From Parachlamydiaceae bacterium (GTDB taxonomy: Bacteria > Chlamydiota > Chlamydiia > Chlamydiales > Parachlamydiaceae): a stretch of DNA of 64,000 nucleotides. Shown here piece after piece: positions 54,642 through 63,528 of the stretch. The position numbers and the translations under genes were made by a program. Numbering within the stretch: position 1 is the first letter of the stretch; each line of letters starts with the position of its first letter. The stretch covers positions 1-64,000 of the forward strand of contig JACCRY010000162.1 of assembly GCA_013813265.1 (NCBI GenBank), read 5' to 3'. The notes beneath the pieces are model-generated. The model was given only the letters and a program-made list of their open reading frames with translations. It was not told where the DNA came from and made no database searches.

Positions 54642-54883
54642 CAGGCAAGGCGGCAGTTAACTGGAAATCCTTTACGAGCAAAAGTTTTCACTTCATCAGG
54701 AGTTCTTTTAGTTAAATTTTCCATCCCTTTTTCAATAAATAAGATGCAAACTCCACATTCTCCGTTTCTGCATCCGAATCGTAGCGGGAGCTCCGGATAA
54801 AGTGCATGGATTCGCTGGAAATCAGCTCCTATAGGCACCTCCTTAACAAGAGATTCTTTTACAAATAAAATCTTAGCTCCCAT
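54539..54883 (-). CDS. 2Fe-2S ferredoxin
   Basis: A 114-aa plant-type ferredoxin. 'FGCRNGECGVC' supplies the C-x4-C-x2-C ligands and 'RLACQCAI' the fourth Cys. Preceded by 'LPLRFGC', as usual. The C-terminus has an extra Ser/Pro/Glu tail ('SESSPNSPESPSSS') that exists because the gene overlaps the 3' end of the convergent hypothetical. Partner reductase unknown; as I recall, Chlamydia encodes a similar small ferredoxin. Confidence 0.88.
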   Translation of the reverse strand: MGAKILFVKESLVKEVPIGADFQRIHALYPELPLRFGCRNGECGVCILFIEKGMENLTKRTPDEVKTFARKGFPVNCRLACQCAINGDIIVGIFPPSQISSESSPNSPESPSSS

Positions 54884-55025
54884 TGGGTCATCTATCCTTT
54901 TGATGCTTGGTCTGTAAGGTCTTTTTCAAAATGTCAGGTTTGACATAGGGTATTGGTTTGAACCATAAAAGTTAATGATGTACGGTTCAAATTTTGTCCT
55001 TTAAAAACAGAAAGGGTTATTGATT

Positions 55026-55057
55026 TTGGAGTGCTGAGACTTATCTCCGCACTCCAA
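55026..55057 (-). terminator. Hairpin downstream of the lipoprotein gene
   Basis: TTGGAGTGC / GCACTCCAA, a nine-base perfect stem with a 14-base loop, lies 40 bases after the lipoprotein stop on the minus strand. There is no strong T run, so the terminator call is tentative. A weaker inverted pair TTTGAACC / GGTTCAAA lies at about 54952-54991. Confidence 0.5.
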
Positions 55058-55097
55058 GGACTGGCCTCAGGACTCAAGAGCTGCGCGACTATTAGGC

Positions 55098-56069
55098 TCA
55101 GTTTTTAGGTTTTGGTAAATTAAAAGACTCATAGTTTGACTGCGATGTCAATCGTCCTTTATAAAACCAATCGCAAAGCATTGTTTCGTTATTGCCTGTA
55201 TGCGTAAAAGTAGGGCCATGCATCTGATCATCTAGCCATGTAATTTCTTGTGTCACGACTGATCCATCACGGTAACGTGTCTCCAATCCATTTTTCTTAC
55301 CCGCAAGATAGGGAAGCTCTGAATATTTTTCACCATTCTGAAATATAACTGTCGTTCCATTTTGTTGGCCTAAGCTCCAGGATTCGAAAGCCTTTGGCTC
55401 TCCATTATCATAGTATGTCTTACGCTCTCCGTGAAGCATTCCATCCATATATGGAGCAATTTCCATAGGATGCCCATTGGGATAAAAGAGCGTTTTCAAA
55501 ACAAGTTCGCCACATTTATAGGTATCTAATGAAATGCAATTCCCCACATAATCACGTGTAATGCGTTCTCCTTGCCCGTCATATACCCATGAATCGCGCT
55601 GATTATTTGGTGTATAGTAATCCCCTGTCACCAATAGATGGCGATCATATTTCTCAACACTTTTAGGGCTTCCACTTGGATACCATGTCGTAATCGTCCT
55701 AATTTCATCATCAGAATTAACAATTGCGTGTTGTGGCATCCCAGATGCATCATAAGTCGTCTGGCTTAAAAGCTTATCATGCCAATAATTTTCAACACAC
55801 TGTATCTGGCTACTATAAGGAAATGTATATGAGCTCTCGCCCTCAAGCATTCCGTCTGCATAGTTCTGAGTGATTCTAGATCCATCTTGCAAAAAGGAAA
55901 CGACCTGACCATTGCGGCCACATTGAACCCAGTGATCAGCTTCCACTTCCAAGCCATAAGGATGGACATATGACCGATCAAGACATTCTTCTTGAATTAT
56001 GGACTGCTGTTGGCATCCAGCGCTTATTAAAGAGATAAAAAGACTTCCAAACATTGATCTTGATAGCAT
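55098..56069 (-). CDS. Lipoprotein with YwqK/MORN-like repeats
   Basis: The 323-aa product has a lipoprotein signal ('SLISAGC', lipobox Cys19). The body consists of repeated 22-24-residue units of the type G-x5-Y-x2-G ('LHGERKTYYDNGEPKAFE', 'QNGTTVIFQNGEKYSELP', 'KNGLETRYRDGSVV'), typical of YwqK/MORN-variant proteins. It should sit on a membrane facing the periplasm or surface. GGAG lies seven bases before ATG. It follows pheT by 20 bases; as I recall, a hypothetical gene also neighbours pheT in Chlamydia. Confidence 0.78.
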   Translation of the reverse strand: MLSRSMFGSLFISLISAGCQQQSIIQEECLDRSYVHPYGLEVEADHWVQCGRNGQVVSFLQDGSRITQNYADGMLEGESSYTFPYSSQIQCVENYWHDKLLSQTTYDASGMPQHAIVNSDDEIRTITTWYPSGSPKSVEKYDRHLLVTGDYYTPNNQRDSWVYDGQGERITRDYVGNCISLDTYKCGELVLKTLFYPNGHPMEIAPYMDGMLHGERKTYYDNGEPKAFESWSLGQQNGTTVIFQNGEKYSELPYLAGKKNGLETRYRDGSVVTQEITWLDDQMHGPTFTHTGNNETMLCDWFYKGRLTSQSNYESFNLPKPKN

Positions 56070-56089
56070 AAGGGTTCTCCGCTAGATAA

Positions 56090-58171
56090 TTACCGTTTGA
56101 CAATTTTCATAATTTCATCAACAAGACGCCAATGCTCAGCATCGACAGACTCTTGTGAAAGAGTTTTTTCTTTATCGCGATAGACAAAATGAAACGTTGC
56201 ATTTCGCACACCCGCTCCTAATGCTTCATTTTCATACAGGTCTAGCAAAATAACTTTTTCTAGTAGATCCGTTTTCACGGTGTCAATCTGTTTAAAGACC
56301 GCCTCAATAGGGAAACCTGGCTGCAATTTAATTGTCCAATCGCGCGTGGATCCTGGGAACAAAGCAAGCTCATGCATTTTATTTTTTTCTGCACGCACCT
56401 TGAAAAGATCACTAAGGTTAATTTCTGCAAAAAAAATGCGTTGCGGCACATCTAAGCGCCTGACGATAGACGGATGCACCTCTCCAAAAGAACCGATTTC
56501 AAGGGATCCTACATAAATAGCAAGTTGTCTGCCTGGGTGAAAAGCTGGTAGGGAGCTTTGCTGAAACAGGGATCTTTCGACTCCAATCGTTTCCATTAGA
56601 ACTTCAATGACACCTTTAAGATCAAAAAAATCTATTTCTTCCGGTTTATTTCTCCAATGCAGCGGAGCCGTTTTTCCACTCATGATGATCCCAACAGCGG
56701 ACTGTTCCCTATAGTTTTCTTTTTCTTTGAAATGAATTCTTCCGATTTCAAATCCTGAAATGTCATGTATCTGATGAGACCAGTTATACTTGATGGTTTG
56801 CAAGAGGCCTGGAAGCAGTGAAGTCCGCAACACAGACTGCTCGATAGATGTCGGATTAAGAACTCTAATGGTTGCATCATTGGGCATTAAGGATTCTTGT
56901 GCAACCTTGAGCATTGAAGGACCGATGAGATCACAAGTTAAAAATTCTTGCAGACCTTCTGTTAAAAGACGGGATCGCACTTCATTTTCAAAGAGGAAAG
57001 CTGGCGCATTCGGCAACGTCGACGCATGGTAATACGGCTGAGCAGTTATAATGTTGTCATAGCCGTAAATACGCGCGACTTCTTCGATAAGATCAATCTC
57101 TTGCAGAATATCGGCCCTATATGTTGGAATATTTAGCGTGAATGTATCTAGATTATCCCAATGGACTAAGAAATCTAAGCGATGAAATATGTTTTCTACT
57201 TCACTTACACCAAGTTGTGTGCCTAGCAGAAGATTAATACGAGATAACCGACAGTTCACGACACGTTCATCAAATGAAGCCTCTGAATGATCAAGAAGGG
57301 CCTTACATACATTTCCTTGCGCAATTTCTTGCATGAACCACGCCGCACGGTCCAAAGCCTTAAGAACATTCTGAGGGTCAACATGACGTTCAAAACGTTT
57401 GGAAGCATCTGTCTGAAGCCCTAGACGTTTACTTGTTCGCCTTATAGAAGTTGGGTTAAAATAGGCTGCTTCGATAAGCACATTCGTGGAAGACTCATCA
57501 ACTTCAGAATTTAATCCTCCCATGACACCTGCAATGGCAATGGGCCTTTCTTCATCGCAAATCAGTAAATCTTCAGTAGACAAAACACGTTCTTGACCAT
57601 CTAAAGTGACAAAAACATCGTCTTGCGTAGCTGTACGGACGATAATCTTCCCACCTTTTAATTTATCAAAATCGAAAGCATGAAGGGGTTGGCCTGACTC
57701 TAGCAGCACATAATTTGTGATATCGACAATATTGTTGATCGGTCTTATTCCGCTCGCGGTCAACCGCGTCTGCATCCACTCTGGCGATGGTCCCATTTTA
57801 ACCCCTTGAACAAGTCGGCAGGCATACCGAGGGCAGCTTTTAAAATCTTTTATTTCAACAGATACATGATCATGAATATCAGGGCCTTTCGCATCTACTT
57901 GAGTTTGAGAAGCTCTTATAGGCTTTTCCAGAGCGGCAGAGAGCTCTCTAGCAACTCCAAGAAGTGAAGCGCAATGACCTAAATTTGGTGTTAAAGAGAC
58001 CTCAAAAATAAAATCTTCTTGTTTGGACGATGGGGCACTTCCATTGGTTGTGGCTTGAACTGTTGTAATACCATCAACCTCAAGTCCGGCAGAAGTGAGT
58101 AATTTAGCAATATCTATAGCAGGTAGATCAACATCGATATATTCTTTTAGCCAAGAAAGCGGAAATTTCAT
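56090..58171 (-). CDS. pheT: Phenylalanyl-tRNA synthetase beta subunit lacking the EMAP/OB domain
   Basis: The 693-aa subunit is about 100 residues shorter than the usual 790. The N-terminus 'MKFPLSWLKEYIDVDLPAID' and 'LLTSAGLEVDGI' is followed, after a short Ser/Thr/Gln linker (about 38-52), by 'FEVSLTPNLGHCASLLGVAR', which normally comes near residue 155. The whole tRNA-binding EMAP-like OB insert (B2) is therefore missing in frame. B3/B4 ('RPINNIVDITNYVLLESGQP'), B5, the catalytic-like core and the C-terminal anticodon-binding FDX-ACB domain ('LFPGSTRDWTIKL') are present. pheS is not in this window. Confidence 0.93.
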   Translation of the reverse strand: MKFPLSWLKEYIDVDLPAIDIAKLLTSAGLEVDGITTVQATTNGSAPSSKQEDFIFEVSLTPNLGHCASLLGVARELSAALEKPIRASQTQVDAKGPDIHDHVSVEIKDFKSCPRYACRLVQGVKMGPSPEWMQTRLTASGIRPINNIVDITNYVLLESGQPLHAFDFDKLKGGKIIVRTATQDDVFVTLDGQERVLSTEDLLICDEERPIAIAGVMGGLNSEVDESSTNVLIEAAYFNPTSIRRTSKRLGLQTDASKRFERHVDPQNVLKALDRAAWFMQEIAQGNVCKALLDHSEASFDERVVNCRLSRINLLLGTQLGVSEVENIFHRLDFLVHWDNLDTFTLNIPTYRADILQEIDLIEEVARIYGYDNIITAQPYYHASTLPNAPAFLFENEVRSRLLTEGLQEFLTCDLIGPSMLKVAQESLMPNDATIRVLNPTSIEQSVLRTSLLPGLLQTIKYNWSHQIHDISGFEIGRIHFKEKENYREQSAVGIIMSGKTAPLHWRNKPEEIDFFDLKGVIEVLMETIGVERSLFQQSSLPAFHPGRQLAIYVGSLEIGSFGEVHPSIVRRLDVPQRIFFAEINLSDLFKVRAEKNKMHELALFPGSTRDWTIKLQPGFPIEAVFKQIDTVKTDLLEKVILLDLYENEALGAGVRNATFHFVYRDKEKTLSQESVDAEHWRLVDEIMKIVKR

Positions 58172-58439
58172 AGAAGCCCCTGAAGAAGAAAGTTTACTTG
58201 AATTATATAACTCATGACCGAAGAAGAGAAGAGAAAAATCAGGTTATCGTTATGTTCTCATATATTTTGCGCTATTCCCACAAAGTAAGCAGCAAGCTAG
58301 TGAACTGAGTCGTCCTCGCATCTTTCGCAATCTTCACATTTGAGTTTTGCTACTCAACATTTGCAAATTAAAGAGATGCAATTTTGTCCTAACTTTAGTA
58401 CACTGCCTATATACGAATTTCACAAACCAAGGATTAACA

Positions 58440-58871
58440 ATGACCAAAGAAAGAACTCTTTCAATTATCAAACCCGACGCTGTTGGCAAAAATCATATCG
58501 GCGATATCATTTCCCGCTTTGAGAACAAAGGGCTAAAAATTGTAGCTGCTAAGATGCTGCACCTTGATAAAGCACGTGCCGAAAGTTTTTATGCTGTCCA
58601 TAAAGAACGTCCTTTTTATTCTAGCTTAGTTTCTTTTATGATCACAGGCCCTGTCCTTATTATGGTTCTTGAAGGTGATGATGCAGTTACAAAAAATCGT
58701 GTTATCATGGGTGCTACGAATCCAGCACAAGCTGAAGCAGGAACGATCCGTAAAGATTTTGCTAGCAGTATCGAAGAAAATTCTGTCCATGGTTCCGATA
58801 GCGAAGACAATGCTGCTACAGAAATCGAGTTCTTTTTTACAGCTGACGAGATCCTCCCACGTACAAGATAA
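58440..58871 (+). CDS. ndk: Nucleoside diphosphate kinase
   Basis: A 143-aa cytoplasmic NDK that balances NTP pools by phosphotransfer. '[20 protein letters not shown]' and the active-site His117 in 'NSVHGSDS' are intact. The start at 58440 ('MTKERTL') is fixed by homology and AAGGA upstream; the frame is open from 58347. It heads a tight plus-strand run: pabA begins three bases after its stop, and a second NDK gene follows. Confidence 0.96.
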   Translation: MTKERTLSIIKPDAVGKNHIGDIISRFENKGLKIVAAKMLHLDKARAESFYAVHKERPFYSSLVSFMITGPVLIMVLEGDDAVTKNRVIMGATNPAQAEAGTIRKDFASSIEENSVHGSDSEDNAATEIEFFFTADEILPRTR

Positions 58872-58874
58872 TTC

Positions 58875-59441
58875 ATGCTATTGCTGATTGACAACTTAGA
58901 CTCGTTTACTTACAACTTGGCACAAAGTTTCCTATCACTGGGAACTTGTGTTGAGGTTGTTCGCTGTAACACAACGACAACGGAAGAATGCATTCAGAAA
59001 AAGCCCAAGTGGATTGTTATCGGACCAGGCCCCGGCACTCCTGAACGAGCAATACTTTCGCTTGATCTTATTGAAGCAGCCGCAGGAAAAATCCCCATTT
59101 TAGGTGTTTGCCTTGGGCACCAATGCCTTGTAACGCTTTACGGTGGAAACGTCATTCGCGCTGAGAAGGCAATTCATGGAAAGACGAGCAGTATTTTTCA
59201 TGACGGCAAAGGCGTTTTTTTAGGAATGGTACAAGGCTTTCAAGCTACCCGCTACCATTCTTTAGTTGCTAAACGTGAAACCTTGCCAAGCTGTTTAGAA
59301 ATTACAGCTGAAACAAAAACAGGTGAAATTATGGGCCTGCGTCACCGGACTTTCCCAATTGAAAGCGTACAGTTTCATCCTGAATCTATTGCGACTGAAA
59401 ATGGGTCGCATCTCTTTAAGAACTTTTTAACCCTAATGTAA
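58875..59441 (+). CDS. pabA: Aminodeoxychorismate synthase glutaminase component
   Basis: A 188-aa class I glutamine amidotransferase that delivers ammonia to PabB. 'LLIDNLDSFTYNL' at the start, 'VIGPGPGTP', catalytic Cys79 in 'GVCLGHQC', and 'VQFHPESI' supplying His and Glu. PabA versus TrpG cannot be separated by motif, but pabB and pabC are present 7 kb away and no trp gene is seen. It is sandwiched between two ndk genes with three- and six-base gaps. Confidence 0.9.
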   Translation: MLLLIDNLDSFTYNLAQSFLSLGTCVEVVRCNTTTTEECIQKKPKWIVIGPGPGTPERAILSLDLIEAAAGKIPILGVCLGHQCLVTLYGGNVIRAEKAIHGKTSSIFHDGKGVFLGMVQGFQATRYHSLVAKRETLPSCLEITAETKTGEIMGLRHRTFPIESVQFHPESIATENGSHLFKNFLTLM

Positions 59442-59447
59442 GGTTTT

Positions 59448-59933
59448 ATGAAAAAATATATTTCTTCTCTATTCGCATCTCTTTTTCTTCTATCCAGTTT
59501 GCATGCCGCGCAAGAACAAACTCTAGCCATCATCAAACCTGATGCAGTAGCCGCTGATCATATTGGTCAAATTATTGCTCGCTTGGAAAAAAATGGACTT
59601 CATGTTATAGCCCTAAAAATGGCGCACATTACAAAGCCGCAGGCTGAAGAATTTTACGCCATTCACAAGGAACGTCCTTTTTATAAAGACCTTGTCACAT
59701 TTATGAGCTCGGCTCCTGTAGTGCTTATAGCACTTGAAGGTGAAAATAGTGTTGCTAAAAATCGCGAAGTCATTGGGGCAACAAATCCTAAAGAGGCGGC
59801 TCAAGGAACAATTCGAGCGGATTTTGCTAGATCACTTAGCGAAAATGCTATTCATGGATCAGACTCTGTCGACAACGCCAAAAACGAAGTTGCCTTTTTC
59901 TTTTCTGCTAATGAGCTTTTTCCTAAAAAATAA
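59448..59933 (+). CDS. Second nucleoside diphosphate kinase, with signal peptide
   Basis: A 161-aa NDK paralogue. Residues 1-21 form a Sec signal (Lys-Lys, hydrophobic core '[11 protein letters not shown]', end His-Ala-Ala), then the mature enzyme begins '[13 protein letters not shown]'. The active-site His136 ('NAIHGSDS') and the nucleotide-binding residues are kept, so it is likely active outside the cytoplasm. It resembles the first ndk throughout (about two thirds identical by eye), which implies a tandem duplication with pabA left between the copies. Exported NDKs in other pathogens act on extracellular ATP; that role here is inference. Confidence 0.85.
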   Translation: MKKYISSLFASLFLLSSLHAAQEQTLAIIKPDAVAADHIGQIIARLEKNGLHVIALKMAHITKPQAEEFYAIHKERPFYKDLVTFMSSAPVVLIALEGENSVAKNREVIGATNPKEAAQGTIRADFARSLSENAIHGSDSVDNAKNEVAFFFSANELFPKK

Positions 59934-59945
59934 AATAGGTTTTCA

Positions 59946-61127
59946 ATGAATAGACAGCTTAATCGCATTTGCCTACTCACAAATTACAACTTGTATGAGT
60001 CTAAGCGCTATTTCACTGAAAAATTTGCAGATGCATTGAAACGTAAGGGCATTGAAACATTCTGTATCGACGCACAAACTTCCTGCCTAGATACAGAAGC
60101 CCTTGTTTCAATTGCACGCTTTAATCCGGATCTAACTTGTTCGTTTAACTCCATTCACCGCCTTTCGGAAGACTCTTTTTTATGTGACTATTTACAAGTT
60201 CCACACTGGTCGATCCTTGTCGACCCCGCTGTTTACAGCACAGGACTCACCCATAGCCCATACTCCATTATTTCCTGCGTAGATGAAGAAGATGTTCACT
60301 CCATTCGCACAGGTGACTATAAAAATAGCTTTTTCTTTCCTCATGCTGTTGAAAAGGAACTTATTGGAACCGGCAAAAAGGAAAAAATTTACGACGTGGT
60401 TTTTCTTGGAAGTTGCTACGATTATGAGACATTGGAAACTTACTGGAAAGATGAAGAGCCGGAAGAAATTCAAAAAATTATCGCCGCAGCCTCTCAAATG
60501 GTTCTCTCTGAAAGTGAAACTTCAATAGCACACGCCATTTATACGGCATGGAAGGCCTCCAGTGTTCCCCAAGAAAAGGTGAATTTCCTCTCTCTTTTTT
60601 ATTATGTTGATCGCTACACACGCGGTAAAGATCGGATTGAACTCATTCAATCAATTAAAAATGCGCAAGTTCATGTTTTTGGAACACATGCTGAAGATGA
60701 ATCTGCAATGTTGCTTGGATGGAACCATTATCTGAGTGATTTTCAGAATGTCACTGTTCATCCACCGGTCTCTTTTCAAGAAGGCCTAGAAATACTAAAG
60801 CAAAGTAAAATAGCTTTAAACAGCATGCCGTTTTTTAAGCAAGGTTCGCATGAACGTGTCTTCACGGCTTTAGCTTGTGGAGCGCTTCCCCTTACAACAG
60901 ATACACCCTATTGGAAAGAAAATTTTGTCGAAGGCAAAGAAATTCTCCTATATCGCCACAAACAGCTTCAAGAAGTCGACGTCGTCATTCAAGAAGTTCT
61001 AGCAAATGAACCTTTGCGTACTGCAATAGCAGCTCAGGGAGCGCTTAACGTTGAGCAGAATCATACTTGGGATCAAAGAGTAGAATTTATTCAGAAAATT
61101 ATCCCTCAAATGTTGAATGAAATTTAA
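59946..61127 (+). CDS. Glycosyltransferase (CgeB-like, GT-B type)
   Basis: 393 aa. The N-terminal half resembles DUF3880-type domains; the C-terminal half carries 'SKIALNSMPFFKQGSHERVF' and 'TALACGALPLTTDTPYWKEN', the donor-binding region of CgeB-like transferases. No membrane helix. It starts 12 bases after the second ndk and is followed by recR nine bases later, so it is part of the same transcript. Substrates unknown; protein or lipid glycosylation are both possible. Confidence 0.75.
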   Translation: MNRQLNRICLLTNYNLYESKRYFTEKFADALKRKGIETFCIDAQTSCLDTEALVSIARFNPDLTCSFNSIHRLSEDSFLCDYLQVPHWSILVDPAVYSTGLTHSPYSIISCVDEEDVHSIRTGDYKNSFFFPHAVEKELIGTGKKEKIYDVVFLGSCYDYETLETYWKDEEPEEIQKIIAAASQMVLSESETSIAHAIYTAWKASSVPQEKVNFLSLFYYVDRYTRGKDRIELIQSIKNAQVHVFGTHAEDESAMLLGWNHYLSDFQNVTVHPPVSFQEGLEILKQSKIALNSMPFFKQGSHERVFTALACGALPLTTDTPYWKENFVEGKEILLYRHKQLQEVDVVIQEVLANEPLRTAIAAQGALNVEQNHTWDQRVEFIQKIIPQMLNEI

Positions 61128-61136
61128 TTTAAAATT

Positions 61137-61748
61137 ATGGCCAATATGAGATATCCCAATCACCTAACAAAACTTATTGAGCTATTTAAAAAGTTCCCTG
61201 GAGTTGGAAGCAAGAGTGCTGAACGTTTTGCTTTCCAAATGATTCAGTGGCCTTCGATGCATCTTCAAGAAATGGCTGAAATCATTGCAACTAGCAAAGA
61301 CAAACTACGATATTGCTCAATATGCGGGTGCTTGGGAGATGAAGGAGCCTGCAATTTTTGCACGGACCTCAGAACATCTTATGGCACTCTTTGTATCATT
61401 GCTTCTCCACGTGACGCATTTTCCATTGAAGAAACACGAGAATTTAAAGGTACGTACCATGTGCTTGGAGGATTACTTTCTCCGATGGAAGGTAAAGGCC
61501 CTGAAATCCTTAAATTGCATGTTTTAAAAGAACGTTTGCTAAAATCCAATCTTGAAGAAGTTGTGATTGCAATCGATTCGACGGTTGAAGGCGATGCCAC
61601 TGCGCTTTATCTTAAGAGTGCTTTGGAAGAGTTTTCTCCAACCCTCAAAGTTTCACGTTTGGCCTTTGGTCTTCCCATGGGAAGCTCTCTAGACTATATC
61701 GATGGAGGGACCCTTGCACGCGCTTTTTCCGGAAGGCTACCTTATTGA
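61137..61748 (+). CDS. recR: Recombination mediator protein RecR
   Basis: A 203-aa DNA repair protein that with RecO loads RecA. It has a helix-hairpin-helix ('LFKKFPGVGSKSAERFAF'), a four-Cys zinc finger ('YCSICGCLGDEGACNFC') and a Toprim domain ('YHVLGGLLSPMEGKGPE', 'VVIAIDSTVEGDATALYL'). The start may instead be Met4 (61146); neither has a clear ribosome site. Last gene of the plus-strand run. Confidence 0.96.
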   Translation: MANMRYPNHLTKLIELFKKFPGVGSKSAERFAFQMIQWPSMHLQEMAEIIATSKDKLRYCSICGCLGDEGACNFCTDLRTSYGTLCIIASPRDAFSIEETREFKGTYHVLGGLLSPMEGKGPEILKLHVLKERLLKSNLEEVVIAIDSTVEGDATALYLKSALEEFSPTLKVSRLAFGLPMGSSLDYIDGGTLARAFSGRLPY

Positions 61749-61839
61749 ACTGCAGTTCCGAGAAGATATCGCCATGACCCTCCGAAAGGCGAAGTACCAC
61801 AGCGATATTCATTATTCCCCAAACTTGGTAAGGCTATCC

Positions 61840-62274
61840 CTAGTACATTTTCACTAGATAGTCAATCAAGTCTTTTGATGTAACAATGCCTTTTATTTCA
61901 TGATTTGAATTGACAACAGGAAGAGAATGGAAACTTCCTGTCGCAAGCTTCTTCGCAGCTTCATAAATCGTACCTGTATCCTGAATACATTCGGGATCCT
62001 TTGTCATGATAGAATCTATGTCTAATGTATGATCAAGTACTGAATAAACAGCCCTTTCATCGATAACTCCAAATGATTGCTCAAAGCTTACACGAATGAG
62101 ATCAAAATAGCTCACCATGCCGATGAGTTCTTTACCATTTACAACAGGAAGGTGATGGAATTTTCCTTCACCAAAAATTTTACCTACCTCAGATATTGGC
62201 GTCTTAAGGTGAATTGTTGTCGGATTTTTTGTCATAATCTGAGTAACAAGCTCGTGATGTTTAGGGTGAACCAA
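61840..62274 (-). CDS. CBS-domain pair protein
   Basis: A 144-aa stand-alone protein of two CBS motifs: 'IMTKNPTTIHLKTPISEVGK' with 'FHHLPVVNGKELIGMVSYFD', then 'IMTKDPECIQDTGTIYEAAK' with 'FHSLPVVNSNHEIKGIVTSK'. CBS pairs usually bind adenosine nucleotides and sense energy state. No fused domain indicates the target. It converges with recR. Confidence 0.9.
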   Translation of the reverse strand: MVHPKHHELVTQIMTKNPTTIHLKTPISEVGKIFGEGKFHHLPVVNGKELIGMVSYFDLIRVSFEQSFGVIDERAVYSVLDHTLDIDSIMTKDPECIQDTGTIYEAAKKLATGSFHSLPVVNSNHEIKGIVTSKDLIDYLVKMY

Positions 62275-62388
62275 GTTTCTTCTCCTTTAGAAAATTGACT
62301 TGAGAAAATTTGACTCAAGCATTTTGATAAATATTATTTTAGAGTATCTAGCGATTAAAATAAAATCAATAGGATTTAGTCTAACACT

Positions 62389-63528
62389 TTACAGTCTACT
62401 AGCCTGCCGACGCGCCAACGCATCAACAGCCAGAATGTCATCCAAGGAATTTACCGGATGAACTTTGTGCTTTTGCATTAAATCTTCAAGTCGAGTTGCA
62501 ATTTGCTCCCAAGTACCCCTCCCCTCTAAAAAATTATTTACGATCACTTCATTCGCAGCGTTCATATAGCATGGCATACTCCCTCCTAGCTCGATGGCGT
62601 CATAGGCAAGCTGCAGGCAACGAAATTTTAGCATATCGGGAGCAAAAAATTGGAGTGTTCCATTTTTCAAAAAGTTAAAAGGCTGCATTGTTCCCATACA
62701 TCTTTGTGGATAGGTAATCGCATATTGTATCGGGATAGTCATTGTGGGTTCGGAAAGTTGCGCCAGCATGGAGCCATCGACAAATTCAACTAAACTATGA
62801 ATGATACTTTGAGGATGGACAACAACCTCTATTTCAGATGGCGAAACTCCAAAAAGCCAATGGGCTTCAATCATCTCAAGCCCTTTATTCATGAGGGTCG
62901 AGCAATCAATCGTAATTTTTGGACCCATCTTCCAAGTTGGATGTCCAAGAGCTGTCTGAACAGTAATATTAGCAATTTGTTCAGAAGTGTAATTTCTAAA
63001 AGGACCTCCAGATGCTGTCAAAATAATTCGACGAACAGTCGAATGTTTTTCACCCTCTAAGCATTGAAAAATTGCACTATGCTCGCTGTCAATAGGGAGA
63101 ATACGACATCCCTTTTGACTTGCACGGGACATGACAAGACTACCTCCAGAAACAAGAGCCTCTTTATTGGCAAGTCCCACATCTTTACCTGCCTCAATGG
63201 CGGCGAGAGTAGGCTCAAGCCCAAGGGTGCCTGTCATGGCTGAAACGACAAAATTAGCTTCAGAAAAAGCAGCAACAGATTTTATTCCTTCCATGCCCGA
63301 AACAATTTCATAGGAAGGCAGTCTATTTCGTAAAAGTTTGGCTTTTTCTTCGTCAAATACTGCGATGAGTGCGGGATGGAATTCATGAGCTTGGTTTTCC
63401 AGCAGATCGATATTGCTATGAGCAGCAATTGCGACAACTGAATATTCTTCTCCTAAATGCCGCATGACATTTAAGGTGTTCACTCCAATAGAACCTGTAC
63501 TACCCAAAAGAGCGATTCGTTTTGCCAT
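62389..63528 (-). CDS. dxr: 1-deoxy-D-xylulose 5-phosphate reductoisomerase
   Basis: A 379-aa NADPH enzyme that makes MEP, the first committed step of isoprenoid synthesis. 'IALLGSTGSIGVNTLNVM' is the NADPH loop, 'LANKEALVSGGSLVM' and 'LPIDSEHSAIFQCLEG' supply metal and substrate ligands, and 'LTASGGPFRNYT' is the flexible loop. Length is normal. 114 bases separate it from the CBS gene on the same strand; no RseP-type gene (often next to dxr) follows here. Confidence 0.97.
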   Translation of the reverse strand: MAKRIALLGSTGSIGVNTLNVMRHLGEEYSVVAIAAHSNIDLLENQAHEFHPALIAVFDEEKAKLLRNRLPSYEIVSGMEGIKSVAAFSEANFVVSAMTGTLGLEPTLAAIEAGKDVGLANKEALVSGGSLVMSRASQKGCRILPIDSEHSAIFQCLEGEKHSTVRRIILTASGGPFRNYTSEQIANITVQTALGHPTWKMGPKITIDCSTLMNKGLEMIEAHWLFGVSPSEIEVVVHPQSIIHSLVEFVDGSMLAQLSEPTMTIPIQYAITYPQRCMGTMQPFNFLKNGTLQFFAPDMLKFRCLQLAYDAIELGGSMPCYMNAANEVIVNNFLEGRGTWEQIATRLEDLMQKHKVHPVNSLDDILAVDALARRQASRL

